Below, one piece after another: positions 6,494 through 10,186 of a stretch of 10,186 nt of DNA. A program made the translations under genes and the position numbers. Source of the DNA: Bacillota bacterium (lineage in GTDB: Bacteria; Bacillota; Clostridia; Acetivibrionales; DSM-1351); NCBI GenBank assembly GCA_023416275.1, contig JAEZIB010000124.1, positions 1-10,186 on the forward strand, read 5' to 3'. Under the pieces are notes generated by a model. That model had not been told where the DNA came from and did no database searches. It worked only from the letters and a program-made list of their open reading frames with translations. How positions within the stretch are numbered: position 1 is the first letter of the stretch; every line of letters starts with the position of its first letter.

Positions 6494-8974
6494 ATGAAAG
6501 CTGTGATTATGGCGGGCGGAGAAGGGTCAAGATTAAGACCATTGACCTGCAATCGGCCAAAGCCAATGGTACCAATTGTCAACAAGCCTGTAATGGAACA
6601 TATTATTGAACTGTTAAAGAAACACGGTATTAGGGACATTGCAGTTACTCTTGCGTATATGCCCCAAATTATTAAAGACTATTTTGGGGATGGAAGCGAA
6701 TTTGGGGTTAATCTAAAGTATTATACAGAAGACATACCGTTAGGAACGGCTGGAAGCGTTAAAAATGCAGACGATTTCTTAAATGAGACTTTTGTTGTTA
6801 TTAGTGGGGATGCACTAACGGATATAAATATAAATAAGGCTCTAGAATTCCACAAAAAAAGTAAAGCGATGGTAACTCTTGTACTAAAGAAGGTAGAAAA
6901 CCCTATAGAATACGGAGTAGTGGTTACTCACCCTGATGGAAGGATAAATCGTTTCCTAGAAAAGCCAAGCTGGGGTGAGGTGTTCAGTGATACAGTTAAT
7001 ACAGGAATTTATTTCATTGAACCAGAGGTTTTAAGCTATATTAGAAAAAATCAGATATTTGACTTTAGTAAAGATTTGTTTCCTATTCTACTAGAGCAAG
7101 AAAAACCAATGTATGGATATATAACAGAAGATTATTGGTGCGATATTGGTGATATGAATGCTTATTTAGCAGTACACAATGATATATTGGACAATAGGGT
7201 TGATGTAAGAATAGATGAGAAGGAAATTCGACAGGGAATTTGGGTAGGAGATGGAGCAGTAATAGCAAAGGATGCAATACTAAAACCACCTGTGCTTATT
7301 GGTAAAAATTCCGTAATAAGCAGTGGTTGTACCATAGGAAGCTTTTCAGTAATTGGAGAAGCAGCTCATATACATGATAACAGTTCTATTAAAAAAAGTA
7401 TTATATGGAGAGGCAGTACTTTAAAAAGCCATACCCAATTAAGGGGTTGTGTTCTGTGCAATAAAGTTCAGTTCAGAGAAAATGCATCGGCGTATCAAGG
7501 CTCTGTTGTAGGGGATAATTGTATTGTTGGAAAGTATTGTACTATAAAACCTGAAATTAAGGTATGGCCTAATAAAAATATAGAGGCTGGTACAGATGTG
7601 AATTCAAATTTAGTATGGGGTTCTAAGTATTCTAAAAACTTATTTGGAAACAGAGGTATTTTAGGTGAAATAAATATGGATATAACTCCAGAGTTCGCAT
7701 CAAAACTTGGGGCAACTTTCGGTGCAATATGCGCTAAGGATGCAAAAATAGCAATATGCTGTGATGATGTTGATGCACTGATAATGATAAAAACTTCATT
7801 AATGTCAGGTCTTATGTCTTCCGGTATAGAAGTCTATGATCTTGGAACGGGTATTTTGCCTGTAACAAGGTCTGCCATAAGGTTTTACAATTTGAATGGC
7901 GGAATTCATATATCTGCATATGGAAAAGAAAATGATATGCTTGTAATAGATGTTTTAAATAGTATGGGAAGCAATATAACCAGAAATGAAGAGAGAAAAA
8001 TTGAAAACTTCTTTATCAGAGAGGATTTTGTCCGCTGTTCATTTAATGAAATTAAGCCAGTTGTAACAATACCGGACCACAGTGTATACTATATTCAAAC
8101 AATTCTAAATGGTGTTATGGCAAAAGCACATGGCTTTAAAATTGCAATAATAGCAAGATCAAATTATTTAAAGGGTATTATTGAAAGGATTTTTTCAGGA
8201 CTTAAATGTGATATTGAGTTTATCAATCCAAGCACTGATGTAATAGGGGTTCATAAAAAAAATGAAAGTATTTTTTCTGACATTAAGGCACTAACAAGCA
8301 GGGTTTCTCAGGGCAGATTTGACTTAGGAGTTTACTTTGAGAATTCCTATGAAAAAATAATGCTGATTGATACAAAAGGAAGAGTTATAACAGACGATTT
8401 ATATACAGCCTTGATATCTTTAATTCATCTTAAAAAGACGAAGGGGAACACAGTAGTTGTACCAATTAATGCCAGTGCTGTAATTGAAAAAATGGCTATG
8501 CAGAATAACGGAAAGGTTATCAGAACTAAAACCTCTACAAAAGAGCTTATGGGAAAAATGCTTTGTGAGGAATACAGAGAAAATCTAAATGATTTCTTTA
8601 TAATGAATTTTGATACTATTGCAGGCTTAGTAAAAATAATTGATTATATGGCTGATAATAGTGTTAGGCTTAGTGAATTAGTTGATATGATACCTGATTT
8701 TCATATTTTAAAAAAAGAGGTTAAATGTCCTTGGTCTGCAAAAGGAAAGGTAATAAGGGCAATAATTGAGGAAAATGACAGCGCAAATATTGAGACAACA
8801 GAAGGCGTAAAGATTTTAAGTGACAAAGGTTGGGTATTGGTTCTACCAGATGCGGAAGAGCCCATTTGCAAGGTGATAAGCGATGGATATTCGGAGGAAT
8901 TTGCAAATGAGTTAACAGATATTTATGTAAATAAAGTTAAGACTATAAGTAATAATAATGTGAGTAATAGGTAA
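6494..8974 (+). CDS. Sugar-1-phosphate nucleotidyltransferase fused to a catalytically degenerate phosphomannomutase-like domain
   Basis: 826 residues, cytoplasmic, in three parts. Residues 1-232 are a nucleotidyltransferase (NDP-sugar from NTP and sugar-1-phosphate). They show GGEGSRLRPLT (8-18), RPKPMVPI with Lys23 (21-28), SGDALTD with Asp106 (104-110), EKP (156-158), NTG (169-171) and WCDIGD (215-220), all intact. Residues about 250-370 are hexapeptide-like repeats of a left-handed beta-helix. Residues about 390-815 match phosphomannomutase/phosphoglucomutase, with domain I to IV layout. There the catalytic TASHNP loop is SAYGKE (474-479, Tyr476 for Ser), the metal loop DGDxDR is ENSYEK (616-621), the sugar-binding loop GEQSGH is missing near 690-705, and the phosphate loop RxSGTEP is LPDAEEP (784-790). 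Mutase activity is therefore unlikely. The COG1208-COG1109 fusion exists elsewhere, annotated as mannose-1-phosphate guanylyltransferase. GDP-mannose or a related NDP-sugar for envelope glycans is the likeliest product, but the sugar and nucleotide are not decided by sequence. Single-gene unit. Confidence 0.88.
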   Translation: MKAVIMAGGEGSRLRPLTCNRPKPMVPIVNKPVMEHIIELLKKHGIRDIAVTLAYMPQIIKDYFGDGSEFGVNLKYYTEDIPLGTAGSVKNADDFLNETFVVISGDALTDININKALEFHKKSKAMVTLVLKKVENPIEYGVVVTHPDGRINRFLEKPSWGEVFSDTVNTGIYFIEPEVLSYIRKNQIFDFSKDLFPILLEQEKPMYGYITEDYWCDIGDMNAYLAVHNDILDNRVDVRIDEKEIRQGIWVGDGAVIAKDAILKPPVLIGKNSVISSGCTIGSFSVIGEAAHIHDNSSIKKSIIWRGSTLKSHTQLRGCVLCNKVQFRENASAYQGSVVGDNCIVGKYCTIKPEIKVWPNKNIEAGTDVNSNLVWGSKYSKNLFGNRGILGEINMDITPEFASKLGATFGAICAKDAKIAICCDDVDALIMIKTSLMSGLMSSGIEVYDLGTGILPVTRSAIRFYNLNGGIHISAYGKENDMLVIDVLNSMGSNITRNEERKIENFFIREDFVRCSFNEIKPVVTIPDHSVYYIQTILNGVMAKAHGFKIAIIARSNYLKGIIERIFSGLKCDIEFINPSTDVIGVHKKNESIFSDIKALTSRVSQGRFDLGVYFENSYEKIMLIDTKGRVITDDLYTALISLIHLKKTKGNTVVVPINASAVIEKMAMQNNGKVIRTKTSTKELMGKMLCEEYRENLNDFFIMNFDTIAGLVKIIDYMADNSVRLSELVDMIPDFHILKKEVKCPWSAKGKVIRAIIEENDSANIETTEGVKILSDKGWVLVLPDAEEPICKVISDGYSEEFANELTDIYVNKVKTISNNNVSNR

Positions 8975-9045
8975 GCTGTCTGTGCTGGCAATTTATTATC
9001 AAATACTCAGCGGCAGTTGAATTAGTCTATAAATTAATAATATGT

Positions 9046-9085
9046 AGACCTAAACTTCGAATTACTTCGAAATTTAGGTCTTTTT
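9046..9085 (+). terminator. Rho-independent terminator after the nucleotidyltransferase fusion
   Basis: Two 16-nt arms (9046-9061 and 9066-9081) pair with a single C-A mismatch around a TTAC loop. The 9-bp outer stem is AGACCTAAA with TTTAGGTCT, and the inner 6-bp stem is TTCGAA with TTCGAA. TTTTT follows. Confidence 0.9.
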
Positions 9086-9376
9086 GTATATTGTGCAAAA
9101 AATACAAAAAATACTGTAGAAATATGTTTATAATGCCAAAGTTTAATTAGTTAAATGTACAAATATAAAATAATGAATATAATAGGTATGTATAATAGTG
9201 TAAATGTATCTGTGTTTATATCGAAAAAATGTTAATTTCTTTCTGTTTATTGTTCAGCTTTTTTATGTAACACCATATTCACTATTTTGGAATTTGTCCA
9301 AAGTTAAAACCTAAATACTGTTATTTAAAGGTTTATACTTTTATGTACGGATTTTGAGTTGTTAATTTTTTACATT
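9086..9376 (+). promoter_or_regulatory. AT-rich upstream region of the secreted protease gene
   Basis: No gene is seen in this stretch of about 290 nt. It has two perfect -10 hexamers TATAAT (9129-9134 and 9191-9196) and one TATACT (9334-9339), but none has a good -35 at 16-18 bp. A stem-loop can form close to the gene: AAACCTAAATA (9307-9317) with TATTT (9322-9326) plus AGGTTT (9329-9334), with two bulged A. If transcription starts at the upstream boxes the mRNA leader would be 190-250 nt long. Confidence 0.35.
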
Positions 9377-9390
9377 AAAGGAGAATTATT

Positions 9391-10186
9391 ATGTTAAAAA
9401 AATTGAAAAGTATTTCTGTTTTACTAGCAGCTGTTTTTTTGATACAAAGTACCTTAATACCAGCTACTTATGCTTCAAAAACATCTGATGCAATAATGGA
9501 AATATCAGTACCACAGCTGTCTCTTATGAATTTCGGACATTCCTCTGATTCGGTTGAGCTGGTGTGGACATCAAAGAATAACAGCATTAAGGCAACAGCT
9601 TATGAGGTATATAGGGATGATAAACTCATAAAAGAAGTAGAGAGTTTTACTTATACTGATTCAAAGCTTACCTCAGAGAAAAAGTATAGATATGTTATTA
9701 AAGCAAAAGATACAAATGGAAATGTTATCGCAGAAAGTAACAGTTTAGAGGTTGTAACAGCTGCAAGAGACGATAATTCGGTCAATGAAGCTAATATTCC
9801 AGCAGCAGAAAATTTAACTGGCTCAGCAATTGACCTTGAACAAATACTAAAAAATAAGATATCTGAAAAAGGACATGCTGATTTCAAGTCAGATAGATTT
9901 ATTATAAAATACAAAAATGAAAACAGCAGGGAAAAGGCTAGAAAAGCTTTTGAAAAAATAGATAATATAGATATGAAGCTTAATAAGCATATGTGGAATA
10001 ATGAAATTAGTAAAAGTGATAAGAATAAAATAAAGAGCAATAACAAAATCAGTAAAGAAAGTAATATTGATATTATATATCTGGATAAAAAAGAAAAGCT
10101 GAGTGACATTGCTTCTGAATTGCAAAATAGTGACTTGGCTGGTGAAATTGAATACATACAACCTGATTATCAACTCAGCTTATCTT
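9391..10186 (+). CDS. Secreted protein with FnIII-like domain and subtilase-type propeptide; probable S8 serine protease (3' end outside window)
   Basis: The frame starts at ATG 9391, after AAAGGAG (9377-9383, 7-nt spacing), and stays open to the window end, giving 265 residues. Residues 1-28 are a Sec signal peptide (MLKKLKS, hydrophobic core 9-24, likely cut after TYA at 28). No lipobox Cys is present. Residues about 40-124 look like a fibronectin type III domain: VELVW (55-59), YEVYRDDKLIKEV (71-83), FTYTD (86-90), YRYVIKAKDTNGNV (99-112). Residues about 167-263 resemble the Inhibitor_I9/fervidolysin-like propeptide of subtilases. They start with DRFIIKYKNENSREKARKAFEKI (168-190) and end with the typical GEIEYIQPDYQL (251-262), after which a subtilisin catalytic domain would be expected. 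A Lys/Asn/Ser-rich insert (about 204-226) interrupts the propeptide. The catalytic Asp/His/Ser lie beyond the window, so protease identity is inferred. It is a single gene behind its own leader, with no visible tie to the sugar genes. Confidence 0.8.
   Translation, partial: MLKKLKSISVLLAAVFLIQSTLIPATYASKTSDAIMEISVPQLSLMNFGHSSDSVELVWTSKNNSIKATAYEVYRDDKLIKEVESFTYTDSKLTSEKKYRYVIKAKDTNGNVIAESNSLEVVTAARDDNSVNEANIPAAENLTGSAIDLEQILKNKISEKGHADFKSDRFIIKYKNENSREKARKAFEKIDNIDMKLNKHMWNNEISKSDKNKIKSNNKISKESNIDIIYLDKKEKLSDIASELQNSDLAGEIEYIQPDYQLSLS

Noticed and set aside
9651..10173. Two overlapping minus-strand open frames of 168 and 94 codons near the window end
   Set aside because: Both are antisense to the signal peptide-FnIII-propeptide gene. 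Their Leu/Ser/Phe/Ile-rich wording is what A/G-rich Lys/Glu/Ser codons give when read backwards.

Overview
The window is AT-rich, uses strong AGGAGG-type ribosome binding sites and Gram-positive lipoprotein signals, and carries sugar-transport genes in tight clusters. This points to a low-GC Firmicute, most likely an anaerobic, plant-fibre-degrading Clostridium (Ruminiclostridium/cluster III type). That placement is inference from gene content and style, not from a marker gene. All five complete or nearly complete genes, and both genes cut by the window edges, lie on the + strand.

Layout. (1) Positions 1-1511 hold the 3' end of an AraC-type (YesN-like) response regulator and, 5 nt later, a XylF-like sugar-binding lipoprotein. 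The unit closes with a strong hairpin terminator at 1560-1602. This looks like the end of a three-component sugar sensor (binding protein, sensor kinase, regulator) comparable to XylFII-LytS-YesN of Clostridium beijerinckii; the kinase would lie upstream of the window. (2) Positions 1718-5855 hold a complete CUT2 ABC importer of the ChvE-GguA-GguB (multiple monosaccharide, MmsAB) type: binding lipoprotein, double ATPase and permease. A 300-nt structured gap with a 16-bp stem-loop and a terminator separates the binding-protein gene from the ATPase gene, while ATPase and permease are only 13 nt apart. A terminator at 5889-5924 closes the unit. (3) Positions 5925-6484 are a non-coding, AT-rich gap with several inverted repeats. 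(4) Positions 6494-8974 encode an 826-residue fusion of a sugar-1-phosphate nucleotidyltransferase, a left-handed beta-helix and a phosphomannomutase-like half in which every catalytic signature is lost. It is followed by a terminator at 9046-9085. (5) After a 300-nt AT-rich leader, the 5' part of a secreted protein starts at 9391 and runs off the window. It has a signal peptide, an FnIII-like domain and a subtilase-type propeptide, so it is probably a secreted S8 serine protease.

How they fit together: the sensor binding protein and YesN-like regulator probably detect an external monosaccharide (xylose-like) and switch on the neighbouring ChvE-GguAB importer. The nucleotidyltransferase fusion would serve activated-sugar synthesis for envelope glycans, and the protease is extracellular; neither has an evident link to the transporter beyond position. 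Three gene starts are set here from ribosome-binding-site spacing and differ from the longest open frame: 447, 3137 (TTG) and 6494.
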